From: Panicum virgatum
Taxonomy: Eukaryota > Streptophyta > Magnoliopsida > Poales > Poaceae
NCBI RefSeq assembly: GCF_016808335.1
Contig: NC_053146.1
Span: 28,249,495 to 28,313,494 of the forward strand
Length of the DNA: 64,000 nt
Direction of reading: 5' to 3'
Made by a program: the position numbers and the translations under genes. This document shows positions 34,408-47,456 of the stretch, piece by piece. The notes under the pieces were generated by a model. It made no database searches. It was not told the origin of the DNA and saw nothing but the letters and a program-made list of their open reading frames with translations. Within the stretch, counting starts at the first letter, position 1. Each line of letters starts with the position of its first letter.

Positions 34408-35994
34408 TGTTCACATTTCTTAACATTGCTACTAGGAGGGTTTAATTCCCAGCAATGGCGCTAGAAATGCCGGTGGGCATTCCATAGCTCCGTCACTATG
34501 AATGGGTTAGGTTCATAGCAACGACGCCATGAAACGGTGTGTGGTACGTCTTAACGATTATAGAAGGATCCACAAGCGCACGGATATACCATTGTAGCAT
34601 TTCACCCGGAAGTATTCAGGGTATCGTTATTTATATTTTCCCAAGGGACGGCGAGGTTGTGTAAAGATGTTTACTAGTTACATAACCATAACATTATGAG
34701 ATAATTTGTAAACTGCTGATTATACAGGGGTAAGTGATAATAAAGGATAATCAGGGGTAATGTGACACACACAGAATAGCCAACTCTCATGAATAAACAA
34801 TAAACGAGTACACCTAAGGTTACCAGGAGCATAGGCAACAGATCCTAGTATACTATTCATGCTAGCAGAGAAGTTATGTTAGCCACATGCTTAGAACTGC
34901 AGGTGCCGGGAAATTAGGGACATAGGGGACAATGACCTGCACTAGAGAACATCCAGTACCGTTTCATCTTTGCATGAACTCCTACACGATACCCAAACGT
35001 CGGGGAGTACGCTAACCGAGAAGCAGCTTCCCGGCGGACTGATAGGGCTATCACCACCTACGGTCTACCACAGTCAAACCGTGGAGCACCGTCATATCCG
35101 AGGGATCCCGCATACCCGGGTACTGTGCCCACATATGAGGTCACTACCTTAGCACCCCCCGGGTCCCCCACCCTTCGGATGGACAGGTAAGATGCCAAGG
35201 CAAGCCTGAAAGCACAACGAACCAATATCCTTACCCAGATCATCTGGGCTAAGCAAGCAACTAATACAAATTGATGAAGCACAGATCATGGCAAAGCAAG
35301 CTAAGAACATAACAAGATAACCATGAATGAACTCTTTATGAAAGGCAAAATGATAGTCGGAATACAAAGCCATACCAGAGGCTGAGGATTGCTCGCCGAC
35401 CCCGAGATGACTGGATTCGCTAAGGAAATGAAGTACTAGCCTAGCTCCACTACCCTAACGAGTACAAGTCACAAGAGAGTGTGAGAGAGAGGCTTCCAAG
35501 TGGTGTGTGTGGTGTGTGGTATGAGAGGCCCATTTTATAGCATGTGGAGGTCAGTTCCCGCCATCTCCATACATGGAAACATGCCAAACCGCCTTCAGGA
35601 GGATAGGATCGAGCTTCCCGCTAAAATGCACCTGGACGGGAGGTGGGTCAGGTTCAGCCGGCCCCACCTCGCCACCTCTGGCCACCGACCTTCTCTGGTA
35701 CACTGCCTGGTGGGTCCCCTTCTCTAACATGTCGGTGCCGGGGTTTGTTTGGTCGGTTTGCTCTAACATGCGGGCCTCTTTTGGATAAGTTACGCATGAC
35801 GCGATCTTCTGTGACTTCATCTGCGTCTTCTTTGTGTTTTCTTCCTATTTTAGACTTGTGCTTCTGAAAACATAAATTCTCCAAAACAACTATGGAGCTA
35901 GGTTAGTGACACAATTATGTGAGTAAGAGGTATGGTTTTCCTTCTTTTGTGAGTATAGTTGACGGTCAGATTTTGCACTTAACGACCGTCAACA
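34408..35994 (-). mobile_element. Athila-like 5' LTR of T2 (1.59 kb)
   Basis: On the minus strand it runs from TGTTGACGGTCGTTAAGTG (35994) to GTGAACA (34408), next to the primer site. The TATA box is at 35533-35539. It is homologous to the T1 LTR. It interrupts Tat-type sequence that begins at 35995. Confidence 0.85.
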
Positions 35995-36000
35995 CTCTCC

Positions 36001-39000
36001 TTACACAGGGATCTGCTAAAGTCCTTCGAATGTGACAAGGAAGCAATCGTCCATGCCTCCAGCATCCGTGTGCCAAGCTCCGTAAGCGAGATGCTCGCAG
36101 CCGCCAAGGAGTTATCCCTCAACAAGGACTCGATGCCATCCAAAAGGCCAAGCCAGTCCTCGGTCAATCCAACCGGTGACGTGGGCACGAAGACCATACA
36201 GCTGGAAGAAGGGGATTAGTCCAAGACTGCCATCATCGGTACAGGGCTGGGTGACAAATAGGAACGAGAGCTCATCAACTTCCTTAGGGCTAACCGATAC
36301 GTATTCGCGTGGAAACCAGTAGATATGCCAGGGGTGCCCAAGGAGTGGATCGAGCATGCATTAAAAGTTGACCCTAAAGCCACACCAAAAAAGCAGCGAC
36401 TACGATGATTCTCCCCAGACAAGCGAGAAGCCATCAAGAAGGAGCTGCCAAAACTAGTCGCAACAGGGTTCATCAAGGAAGTCTACCATCCAGAGTGGCT
36501 GGCTAACCCTGTACTTGTCCAGAAGAAGAACAACAACAAGTGGAGGATGTACATCGACTACACGGATCTGAACAAGCACGCTACCGCGCATTGATCAAGT
36601 AATCGACTCCACAGCAGGATGTGTTCTGCTATCCTTCCTCAACTGCTATCTGGTGACCACCAGATTGCCCTCAAAGAAGAAGATCAAATCAAGATAGCAT
36701 TCATCACCTCTTACGGGGCATAAGCCTACAAGACTATGTCTTTTGGGTTGAAGAACACAGGAGCTACCTACCAGCGGGCGATACAGCTGTGTTTTGCTGA
36801 CTAGCTGCATCGCAATGTTGAAGCTTATGTTGATGATGTCATCGTCAAAACCAAGACCCAGGATCAGTTCATTGCTGACTTGGAACAAACCTTCAACAGC
36901 CTCCGCAAGTTCCGCCAGAAACTCAACCCAACCAAGTGCGTCTTTGGCGTACCCTCTAGAAAACTACTCAGATTCATCGTCACCCACTGAGGAATTGAAG
37001 CTAACCCTGAGAAGATCAATGCCATTATGGCCACGGATGCTCCAGCAACAATCAAGGATGTCCAGAAGCTCACAGGCTGCATGGTAGCCTTAAAAAGATT
37101 CTTGTCTAGACTTAGTGAACGGGGCTTGCCCTTCTTCAAGCTTCTAAAATGACAAGACAAATTTCAATGGACACCAGAGGCGGCGGAAGCACTCGAGAAC
37201 CTCAAGCAGCACTTCCAAGCACCGCCAATACTCATAGCTCCACTACCCAGAGAGGAACTACTCCTCTACATAACAGTGACAACTCATGTAGTTAGCACGG
37301 CAATCATGGTTGAATGCCCGGAAGAAGGACATGCTTATGGCATCCAAAGGCCACTCTACTTCAAAAGTGAAGTACTTTCTGAATCAAAGGTCAGATATCC
37401 TTCCATTCAGAAAATCCTCTATTAAATCCTCATCACCTCCAGGAAGCTTTGTCACTACTTCGACGAGTACAAGATCTCAGTTGTTACCGACTTCCCATTG
37501 GCGTACATACTCCACAATTGGGATGCCACTGGAAGAATTTCAAAGTGGGCAGTAGAATTGGGATCACTTGAGATCAAGTTCAAGCCCAAAACAACTATCA
37601 AGTCACAAGCACTAGTCAATTTTTTAGCTAAGTGGCGGGAAAACCATATTCCAGCACCTCCCAATATTCCCGAGCATTGGGTGATGTACTTCCATGGTTC
37701 ACTCAAGCTTGAAGGGGGTGACGTTGGAGTCCTATTCATCTCTCCCAAGGGAGAACAACTCGAGTATGTGCTCTAAATCCTATTCAAAGTTTCTAAAAAT
37801 GAAGTAGAATACGAGGCACTCCTGCACAGGCTTCGCCTGGCGGTTTCCCTCGGTATCAAGCGACTACTTGTGTCCGTCGACTCTTTACTCATCATACAGC
37901 CAGTAAACAAAGAGTGGGACATCAATAAGGAAACAATAGTACCTATGTGGCAGAAATTAGGAAACTCGAGAAAAGTTCTCTGCATTGGAAATCCACCATG
38001 TTGATCGTGATGACAATGTTGGAGCTGATGTCCTTTCCAAGCTTGGTTCTACTCGAGCCAATGTACCACCTGGAGTCTTTGTCCAAGAACTACACCACCC
38101 TTCAGCCAAACTCCAAAATCACCCAACCATCGACATGGAGGCCACAGCCACGGTCAGGGAGGTTCTGATGATTAAGGTAGACTGCCGAATACCCTTCATC
38201 GACTTCATCAAGGAATTCAAGCTTCCACCCGGCGTTGAGGCGAAACGCATCGAAGCTACACGCATTATCTGGCGAAGTAAAGGATTTGTCTTGGTCGACG
38301 ACAACCTGTACAAGCGCTCTGCTTCAGGAATCCTCATGAAGTGTGTCACTTTAGAGGAAGGAAAGCAAATCCTATGGGAAATCCATGAAGGAGTATGCGG
38401 CAATCACGTTGCATCAGGAACATTGGTTGGAAAAGCCTACAGATCGGGTTTTTCTGGCCAAAAGCTGTATAGACGCAAAAGACCTTGTCAAGAGGTGTCC
38501 TGGATGTTAGTTCATCAGCAAGCAAGCTCATGTTCCAACCCACAACTTGATCACAATCCCTCCGTCTTGGCCATTTGCATGTTAGAGTCTGAATATGATC
38601 GGACCTCTAACTACAGCGCTAGGAGGATTTAATCACATATTGGTGGCAGTCGACAAGTTTACCAAGTCGATCGAGTACAAACCTATCGTCAAGATTTCGT
38701 CAGATAGAGCAGTGGACTTTATCTCCGATATCAACATTGGTTTGGTTTCCCTCATACGATCATCATAGATTTGGGTTCCAACTTCACTTATCAGTCTTTT
38801 GGGATTTCAGTGACAACGCCTGCATCGATGTCAAGTATGCATAAGTGGCCCATCCAAGAGCTAATGGTCAGGTGGAATGCATCAACGGGTTGATACTCAA
38901 TGGCTTAAAAAAGAGGATCTACGATGCTAATACCAAAAAGGGAGGTAAGTGGATCCAAGAGCTACCTCATGTGGTGTGGGGACTTCGAACCCAGCCTAGC

Positions 39001-39427
39001 AAAGCCACTGGACAGTGTTCGTTCTTCCTTACATATGGATCAGAAAGCCATATTACCTAAGGATATAATGTGGAAATCTCCAAGAATCGAAGCTTATCAG
39101 GAAGGAGAAGCGGATGAAGCTCGGCAACTTGAGTTGGATTCAGTCGGGGAGGCAAGGATCAACGCTTTGACTCAATCGGCTAGATATCTTCAGGGAGTCA
39201 GACGCTATCACGATCACAACGTCCAGCAAAGATCTTTCAACGTGGGAGATATGGTGCTACGCTGTATCCCAGATGAAACAGGATTGCACAAACCCAATTC
39301 AAGATGGGAAGGGCCCTTCATTGTTTCTAAGGTTACAAGACCAAGATCCTACAGAATTACTGATGCTGATGGCAATGAAGTTCTCAATTCTTGGAATATC
39401 AAGCACTTATGCAAGTTTTATCCTTGA
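36001..39427 (+). pseudogene. Tat-lineage Ty3/gypsy pol (RT, RNase H, second RNase H, integrase)
   Basis: The reading moves over three frames with many stops. In order there are an RT start (FIGTGLG-type sequence near 36235, PVLVQKKNNNKWRM near 36505), the RT active site YVDDVIVKTK near 36830, RNase H to about 37480, a second plant-type RNase H near 37675 with YFHGS in place of YFDGS, a zinc-binding integrase start (HEGVCGNH near 38383), an integrase core with HPRANGQVE (38847) and a C-terminal domain ending WNIKHLCKFYP at 39427. The second RNase H domain defines the Tat group. It is non-functional: stops near 36407, 36724, 36802 and elsewhere. The 5' half is missing. Confidence 0.85.
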
Positions 39428-40422
39428 ATCAAGTTGTGTGAAAAAGGTGTCAGTTGGTTTTTCTTAATAAAGTGTTGGGTTTCTAGTACCTATCGACTAC
39501 ACTAGGGATCAAGATGATACCTACAAAGTCTACCAGGCATTCTCCAGTAGGAGTGACTATTCTACAGTCAACTATAGGGTCCATCCAACTTGGGTAATCC
39601 TAAGGGATTCATTCCAAACCTGGTTAACCTAATATGGATAGCCAGACAGTTTTTCCCACTTGGGTAACCTCATGAGGTTCATCCTAACCGGATAACTACA
39701 CGGGCCACATCCTTGTTCTCAAAACAGGACATACTACTCACTAGCTCGAGTAGTCTTTGGGATACGGCCTAACATGGAAAACTTCACAGAGTTTTTCCCA
39801 CTTGGGTAACCTTACAAGGTTCATCAACCAGATAATTCTACGAAGTCTCTTCTCATCCTCATACAGGACACCCTACTCATCAGCTCATTCATCTATGTGT
39901 AGGACCTAGACGAGCCGAAGTCTTAAGGCCCCGTGCATATTACAGGAGATCCTCAGGGATCTACCTTTGTCCCTCAGCTGGACTATCTACTTGACAAAGC
40001 TTATTCCTACTTTGTATCACAAAGACACAGGAAGCATTATAAGCTAAATAGAACCACGGCTTTGTGCCATGTTGGGAAATTACTTCTCCTAAGAACAACT
40101 CGCAAGCTCATTCCTCTACATGATTCAGAAGAGCCAAGTAGATATAGGTTTCTATACCTATTGGGTTTTCACACTATTAACAACTTCCGCTTCTTTTACA
40201 AGGCATGGACCAAGTTTTGAGTACATCAGTTCTACACTGATACGCCTAAGTCATCTGCTCTACAGGATTTTGCATTCTACACAGATTCGACTACTAATTC
40301 ATGAGTCTTATGATATCAAAACACACTTCTGTTACCACATCAACATAACAAAACTGTATTTATACATTATAAACATGTGTTTTCATACATGGACTTAAAA
40401 GTACTATAAGGAACATTACATC
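39428..40422 (+). other. Tat 3' untranslated region with degenerate repeats
   Basis: There is no coding sequence. Three diverged copies of a unit around CAACTTGGGTAACCT followed by GGTTCATCC occur near 39590, 39655 and 39797. Such a long noncoding region between integrase and the 3' LTR is usual for Tat elements. No LTR is recognised before the copia join at about 41190. Confidence 0.6.
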
Positions 40423-41064
40423 CTATTCTAAACTCTTGATGATTTCCTCAGCTAATGGCTCTGCTTCATTCCGGTACTGGTTGAAGTCCTCCTCTAAGCA
40501 GTCTATGGTGACTCCGAAAGCCAATGGAGCCAGGGTATCATGAGTCCAATATGATTTTATCACTCCAAGTACATGAGCAACATATGATTTGGTGCTGGAA
40601 AAAAGGTAGTCGAGGATCTTCTAGGGAGTTTCTTCCAAACGCTCCACCAAAGACCTAGTACTCGATGTTCCTTCTTCTTGTGGATCTACCATCTCCACAA
40701 CTCGTCGAGCAGCAGCAACTAATCGATCATGCTGACCTGATGGACCTGGATAGCAACAACATTTGTTCAAGACTCAAGCTATTCTACAAATAGAACAGGC
40801 AAGTATAGAAACTTACTAGCTTGAGAAGCTTGCAATTTTTTTGGAGATTCTTCTTCTCCTCCTCCAGGCTCTTGATCTGTTGCTTCAGAAGATAAATTCC
40901 CCGAGTATGCATCTAGTTTGCTTCGTAAAACTTGTTCCGCATCTCAAGAAATTGATCCCATTGTTTGGCAATAAGAGCCTCCTTTTCGGCGAGAAGTTTT
41001 CTGTTATCCACCGTCTCTTGTAAAGCACTAGACTTCAAAAAAGAGCAGTTGGCAACATCCTGGA
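40423..41064 (-). pseudogene. Antisense ORF of the Tat element, apparently two exons
   Basis: It lies opposite to pol. The 3' exon (40745-40423) reads SGQHDRLVAAARRVVEMVD and ends EEIIKSLE and TAG, with one internal stop near 40623. A 71-bp intron (40746-40816) has a canonical GTAAGT donor and CCAG acceptor on the minus strand. The upstream exon (from about 41064) encodes a Lys/Glu-rich, coiled-coil-like stretch (RKLLAEKEALIAKQWDQF) with a frameshift. Antisense ORFs between pol and the 3' LTR are known in Tat/Grande-type elements; their function is unknown. Confidence 0.6.
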
Positions 41065-41190
41065 TGGAGAAGTGCATGTTTCAGTCAGGAGAATTACTCG
41101 ATGTCAGTACAAGACAGTACTCGAGAAGAAACAGAACTTACTCGCATGAAGTTGTAACTCCACTTCATCTTATCCTACAACTCCTAGAAC

Positions 41191-41839
41191 GTTAGTTACA
41201 AGCACCTTGGGCACCCACACATGGCTTTTTGCTTTAGTGTTAAACGTGCGGTGACCAACAAATCTAGCAACCACTTTACCATGGTGGTTTCTAGTCAACA
41301 CAAAATCTGCATAAAAGGATACATGAGAGGATGATTCTTATGTCTTGAAGTTGCTTGAGGCTTTGAACTTGTCTTTCTTTGATGAGGATGCAACAATCTT
41401 GGCACCCTCATCACATGTAGTGCCTCTCTTAACAAACTTGACATGACTAGCTCCTTAAGTCTTCCCTTCTCCCTTGCGAATGGGAGTAGTCATGTTTCCA
41501 AGACCTCCATTTGCACCCAAGGTGGTGGTCTTGTTGTTCTTGACATATGGGATGGATTGTGGAATACCTTGCTCATTTCTCCCAAGTCACTTACCCTTCT
41601 CAACTCCAAACTTGCACATATATTTTGATCCAAATCCCTTGGTGTACCTTTCAAAATCACCTACCCCTGATACAAGATTTATTTTGGAGGCTTGCTCATT
41701 GGGAGATGCTTCTTCTTGCAATAATTGAGTGAGTCTAGCAATCTCTTTCTTCATGTTATTCTTCTCAACATGGTTAGTAGCACAAGTGTAAATATCAATA
41801 TTATAGAAACATGCACAACTATTACTAGTTGATGAACTA
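41191..41839 (-). pseudogene. SIRE-like Ty1/copia gag, second part
   Basis: On the minus strand the reading includes NSCACFYNIDIYTCATNHVEKN, RYTKGFGSKYMCKFG and HVKFV-like motifs. These follow directly from the part ending at 45404 once the solo LTR is removed. Stops and a cut at 41190, next to Tat sequence, make it a fragment. No pol of this element is present. Confidence 0.65.
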
Positions 41840-44800
41840 AGTGGCAGAACCACTTTGAGCCACACTAGTTTTAGTGTATCAAACACTTCGACTAGTATAA
41901 CTAATGGTCCTTCGGGTAGGATCCCGATATAGCCACTCGATATCGGATCGTAATACAACTATACATCCCGCATGAAGGCGAGTCAGAGATACAACAATTT
42001 CACAATATTTTACATCACATAGATAAGGAGTATAATTTACATCAAAGTTTCGAAGCTAGCAAGCCGAAGCTTTATCTTTTACAGTTTTATTCTGACAGAA
42101 ACTAGAGAAGTTTCACAAAAACAAACTATAAGAAAAGAGTTCTGCAGCGGAAAGTAAAACATGATTATGTATAGACGTCGTAGGGGTGATGTCATGGTAA
42201 GCCCGAACATGACATCATTCATCCGAACTTAGCTGGTAGATGGTTCCCATTCCATCGTCCAGCCAACAGGTAAACCACTAGGCCAAGTTGAGCTAGAGTC
42301 TTGGTCATCGGAAAACTTTCCTGAAAATATTATCAAAAGAAAGTCTGAGTATACTAATACTCAGCAAGACTGACCCGTCTAAGGGTATAGCATAGCCCTT
42401 TAACTAGACATGAAAGGTTTGCGAAGGCTTTGGAGTTTGTTTTGTTGAAAAGCAACAAAGAGTAGATCCTTAAGGTCAAATTTTAGCTTTCAGATTCTAG
42501 TTGCATTAACCATTCTAGGTAAGCATCTATCTACACAAACATGATAGAGGATATATTTGCATTTAACCATATTATGAATCATAAATATTCAACTTCTTAC
42601 TCTATGCAGCAAAGGGATTAAGCAGTCTCATTATCCGTGAGAGGCGGAACAGTTCGAACCGAATTTTAATCCTTGCAAGGTAGAACCTAACACACACGCT
42701 TGGAGCACTGATGAGTCACTCCCAAGAAACCGTTTGCCTTTCATTCCGGTTCATGGACAGGGCCACTCTCCTCGGTTATAGCGAGCCCGACCCTCTCTGT
42801 AGCCGTGGATTCTTGCAACATATAATATATAACTTCCTATCTCTACAAGAGAGTGGGGTAAAGTCCACTTGCCGGTCCGATCGGTTACTAGGTTTGCCGC
42901 GTACCATATTTACGGCATATGGATAGTACTTTCAAACACTTAACCACCGCTACCACACATTGCGGCCTTATCAAGTTCATCAACACAGACGGACTTCAAC
43001 AAATCCGCCCATGATCCTTATAGTGATTGCAGAAAGTAAACAATCAACTCCTATAAGCTCGCGAGTGACAGGCAATCACTCGACTTTTACCGATCTTATT
43101 AGCATAGCAACTATTCAGGACTCAGATCTAGTGTTCAATCAATAGGTATCTAGAATTATGCATCTAATGTTTTCAATCAATTCCAATAACTGAAATGCAC
43201 AAGTAAATAATAACGATAAGTTGCATAATTTAAAATATTAGGATTATGCTCCGGGGCTTGCCTTTTGTGACGTCTATAAAGTCTGTAGATTAGATTCTTC
43301 TAAGTTGACGTTCAAGACTTCAGTTAATTCCATAATATTGCTTGGGCTTCAGAAATATCCTGTCTGGTTCCTAGATAAATCCGTGTGTTCCGTTGACTAG
43401 CGATATTATTACTATATGCAATGCAATAAAGTAAATTAGTGAAGTGCTTGAGTATAGCTTTCCTTCACTAAAGAGTTGAAACTCAAATCAAGAAAACAAC
43501 CATTCATTATTTTCTACTAGGCAGTCATTTATGGAGTAAAAAGGAACATAAAGAGCTCCATAAAATGAAAGAAGGGGGTTTTTATTTCAAAATAAACCAC
43601 AAAAATCTTTTTAAATAAATCTTTTAAGATATAACAATATATAAAGAAATAAAGTTTTTGAAATAATCCACAAAAAGGATTAAAATAAATATTTAAAGAC
43701 ACCAATACTATATAGAGAAGAAAAGTTTTAAAGTCCACTAATGTGTTTTGAAAACTTTTGAAAAGTTTAACATGCTTCAAAGATCACATGTTCAAAGCTT
43801 ATTTGAAATAAAAAATCCAAAATAAAAGATCCAGGTTTAAAAGACCTATAAACTAATTTTATTTTTAAAACTTACTACACAAAGTTTCATAGCAAACTCA
43901 TAGCATCATCAATTAGATCTACTCACAAGGAATCAAACAAAATCAATTTCACATTTTTCTGATTTTTCTAGCATTTACTAGAATTTTTCAAAGTTTGCTA
44001 GAAAAAGAATAAGAGGAACCTTTTTCTTTACAGATAGGTCCCTGGAATCAAAGATTCCTTGCAAATAGGCCCTTGGCCGGGTTTGGGAAGGGGAACAGGA
44101 GAGGGTGGCCGAATCCCGGCGATATGGCTCGCCGGCGGCGAGGGGAAGGTGGCCAGGGAGGTAAATTGGACCGAGACGAACCTGCTGGTAGGGTTGGGGT
44201 GGAAGATTGCAGAACGGAAGGTGCTCCTCGGCGTGGAGCAGAGCTCGGCGGCAGAGGTCGATGGCGATGGCAGCCTTCCGGTGAGGGGTTGGCAAAGGAA
44301 AGGGGCTGGGGAGCTTTGCGAGGTTACGGCAAAGCTTGCTAGGAGGTTAAGAGGGTTGGGGTGGGCCTGACGCGGTGGGTTCACGGCGGACAGGAGCTTG
44401 CCGGCGATGGAAAAGGGGCAGAGCGGGGTTTGCCGGCGATGGGGATCGTTCGAGCCTTTTATAGGCCAAATGTGGAGAAGATAAGCACCAGGAAGGCCTT
44501 GGGATCAAGTTGGACAGAAAACAAAGGCGAAATGGCAATGGCAGCGGCCTCTCCACGAGCACCGGCGAGGTGGCGAGCAGAGGCGGCGTCGGGACGGCGT
44601 GGCGCGACCAAATCCAGCCAAGCGGAGGCGGTGTAGGGCACAGCGGCACTCTAGATGCGATGCGTGGGCGTCGAGGTGGCTCGGGGAAGCCGTTCCAGCG
44701 GCGGGGAGCTCACCGGAGTTGCAAATCAGGGACGGCGGCGGCAGACTGCCTCGGGGATAGAGAAAGGGGCGCCCACAAGTAGGGGAAAAGGAACAGGGAG

Positions 44801-45398
44801 GGCCAAGGAGGCTTGTCGGCGCACCTATGGGCGGCCTGGGGCAGCCGTCGGGCTGGGAAACCGACGGCAAGGGCGGCGGCGGCGCCCTTTGTTTTAGCCC
44901 GAGGAGGAAGACAAACAGTGGGTGGACTAATTTGCAATTACAAAAAGTCCAAGGGATGAAATGAAAACTAAAATTTCCCACTATTCTAGGGTTCAAATGA
45001 AAAAGTGCCCAACATGAAAGTTATTCAATTTTTTGAGATCTACAACTTTCATGTTATGCAAATTTTCACTAGATCAAAGGTTTTGAAGATATTTTTATAA
45101 TTTCAAAAGAACACTATTCCTTTAAGAAAAAAATACTTTTTATAGTAAAATTACTATATTTTTGGGCTAAAGTGCAACAATGCCACAAAGGTAATTATTT
45201 TTAGCATATTTGCAATAAGGCCCATAATAAAGTTAAAATTATTCCCTAAGTCAAAACTTGCACAAAGGGACTTGTAATTTTTCATAATTACCAAAATATC
45301 CCTACTTTGCACAAAATAGTTTTTAACTATCAAACATTAATAAACACCAAATCCACACATTAAACTCTAATCAGCAGCTAGACACCTAAGGTGTCACA
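41840..45398 (-). mobile_element. 3.56-kb solo LTR of a Tekay-like family (G2)
   Basis: It is flanked by AACTA (41835-41839 and 45399-45403). On the minus strand it starts TGTGACACCTTAGG at 45398 and ends GGTTCTGCCACT at 41840; the expected final CA has mutated to CT. It has the same plan as the A-E LTRs: AT-rich start, GC-rich centre (about 44050-44900) with TATAAAA (44457-44463), donor-like CTCCG/GTGAGC near 44712, and an acceptor near 42320 followed by an acidic reading FSDDQDSSSTWPSGLP. No internal region is present. Confidence 0.75.
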
Positions 45399-45403
45399 AA
45401 CTA

Positions 45404-47440
45404 GATGAACTAGATTTCTCACTAGCTTTTGAGTAGCTCTCTAAAGAAGTGTTGTGTTCAACCTCAAGTGCCATGTGAAGGGCTTGCAAGCTTGTAAAGC
45501 TCTCTTGAAGTTTCACATTTTCACTCTTCAAGCTAGAATTAGTGTCCCCTACAAAAGAACATTTCTTGGTTAAGTCATCCATTTTCTCCTTTTCACTAGT
45601 GAGTGACTCTTTTACCTCAAGAAGTATGCCATCATTGGTTTTGAGAGAGTCCTTAAGCCTCTTGTTTTCCTTCCTTTCATTGGCAAGGTCCTTTTCAAGA
45701 GTTTCGGATTTTTCTCTCTCAAGCCAGTAGTATCATCCATTTCATCTATTTTCATCACTAGTTTCATTATCTTAGTTGCAGCTCCTTTACCATATTGATT
45801 GATTAAGCTAGCAACCTCATTTTTCTCATCTAATTCATCATCCGATGAGTTTGGAGAGTTTACCTCATGATTGGATTTTGATCATCACCGTCGTTAAGAT
45901 CTTCACCGTCGTTAAGATCTTCAAATAAGCTTGTGGAATGATGAGGAGATGATTTGAATGCCATGGTTGCAACACCTTCATTATCGGAGTCACTTTCTTC
46001 TTGTGAATCCCAGTCTTGACCAAGATGAGCTTCACTGTCTTGTTTCTTGTATCTTGGTCTTTTTTTCGTATATGAGCCTTCTTTGGTGCCCTTGTTTTTC
46101 TTCTTCTCTTCTGGACAATCTGCAATGAAATGCCTAACTTTCTTGCACCCAAAACAAGGTTTGTTGGATATTCTTCTTTGTTCATATTCGCCCTTGTTCT
46201 TGCCAAAGTTCTAAAAGATTCCTTTTCTAAATACTCTTCTAAAGTTCTTGATAAAAAAGGCCATTTACTTATCATCTAGCACATCATATTCATATTGCTA
46301 GAGTCTTCTTTCTTGGATGATTGAATAGCTTTCTCTTTGCCTTTGGAACTTGCTTGAAGGGCCAAACCATTATTCTTTGCCATTTTCTCTTAAAGTTCGG
46401 CCAGATCTTGATTTATCTTGACTCTCTTCAATTGATCATGATGAGCTTCAATGCTTTCAAGAACATTTTCAACGGTGAAGTTCTTGAATCCTCTTTCGGC
46501 TCTAAGCAAGCTAGGTAGAGCGACATCCCTAGACGGTCAAGAGCTTGTCCACAATCTCATGTTCACCTCATTTGTCACCACCAAGTGATTTGATTTGATT
46601 TGTGATCTTCTTCATACGGTTATACATTTCCTTCACACTTGCATCCATCTTCATGGAGAAGAGACTTAAATCATCTTCCAAAGTCTTGATCCTTGACTCT
46701 CGGACTTTTCTTGAGCCTTGGTGATTTACTTGTAATGTGTCCCAAGCATCCTTGGTGGTAGGTGCATCTTCAATCTTGTCAAACTCTTTCGGACTTACGG
46801 AAGTGTGAAGAATATTCAATGATTGGAATTTTTTTTGTAATACATATTGTTGCAATGGTGTTGGAGTTTCATCTTCATCCGGGATTTCACACCCAACTTC
46901 CACTACCTTCCAAAGATCTCTGTGAATTGCATTCAAGTAGCCAAACATTTTTGTCTTCCATTGATTGTACCCCGTTCCATCAAAATAAGGGGGCTTTCCC
47001 ATATGAATTGATGCACTATGATCACTAGGAAGTTGGAAGGTGTAATCATGGGAAAAACGGTGATACTCAGCTTTTCCTTTCTCTTTTGATGAATTATTCT
47101 TGCTAGATGTGTGGAAAGATCTTCTTTTCTGATCGGAATTCAAGTCATCACTTGGAGCTAGATTTCTTCTTTTTTGTTTTCAATTTCTGCTCCTTCCTCC
47201 ATGCTTTCCACTCACGGTATGACATCTCATCATCACTTGATTCCGATTCATCTTCATCATCTCTTTGATTTTTGCTTTTCTTTCCCTTTGATCCACTTGA
47301 TTCGTTTTGCTTTTCCTCTTTAGGCTTGCCGCCCTCGTTCTTGTCCTTGTTCTCTTCGTCTGATTGATCGACGGGACTCTTTGGTAATTGTTCATACGAA
47401 ATCTTGCTTCTCCAAATGGTTAAGCTCTATGTGGAGATCC
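45404..47440 (-). pseudogene. SIRE-like Ty1/copia gag, first part
   Basis: The longest intact piece is 47143-46568 (191 residues), with PYFDGTGYNQWKTKMFGYL, ALDAL-type spacing and EMYNRMKKITNQIKSLG, the usual core of copia gag. A CCHC-like knuckle and acidic Ser-rich sequence follow in other frames (46275-45865), then a coiled-coil region 45582-45404. 47395-47144 holds a Lys/Asp-rich N-terminal part. Several frameshifts make it inactive. Gag would form the particle shell. Confidence 0.75.
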
Positions 47441-47454
47441 AAGCTCTGATACCA
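47441..47454 (-). other. Primer-binding site of the SIRE-like element
   Basis: TGGTATCAGAGCTT on the minus strand, complementary to initiator Met tRNA, just inside the LTR end. Confidence 0.85.
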
Positions 47455-47456
47455 AT

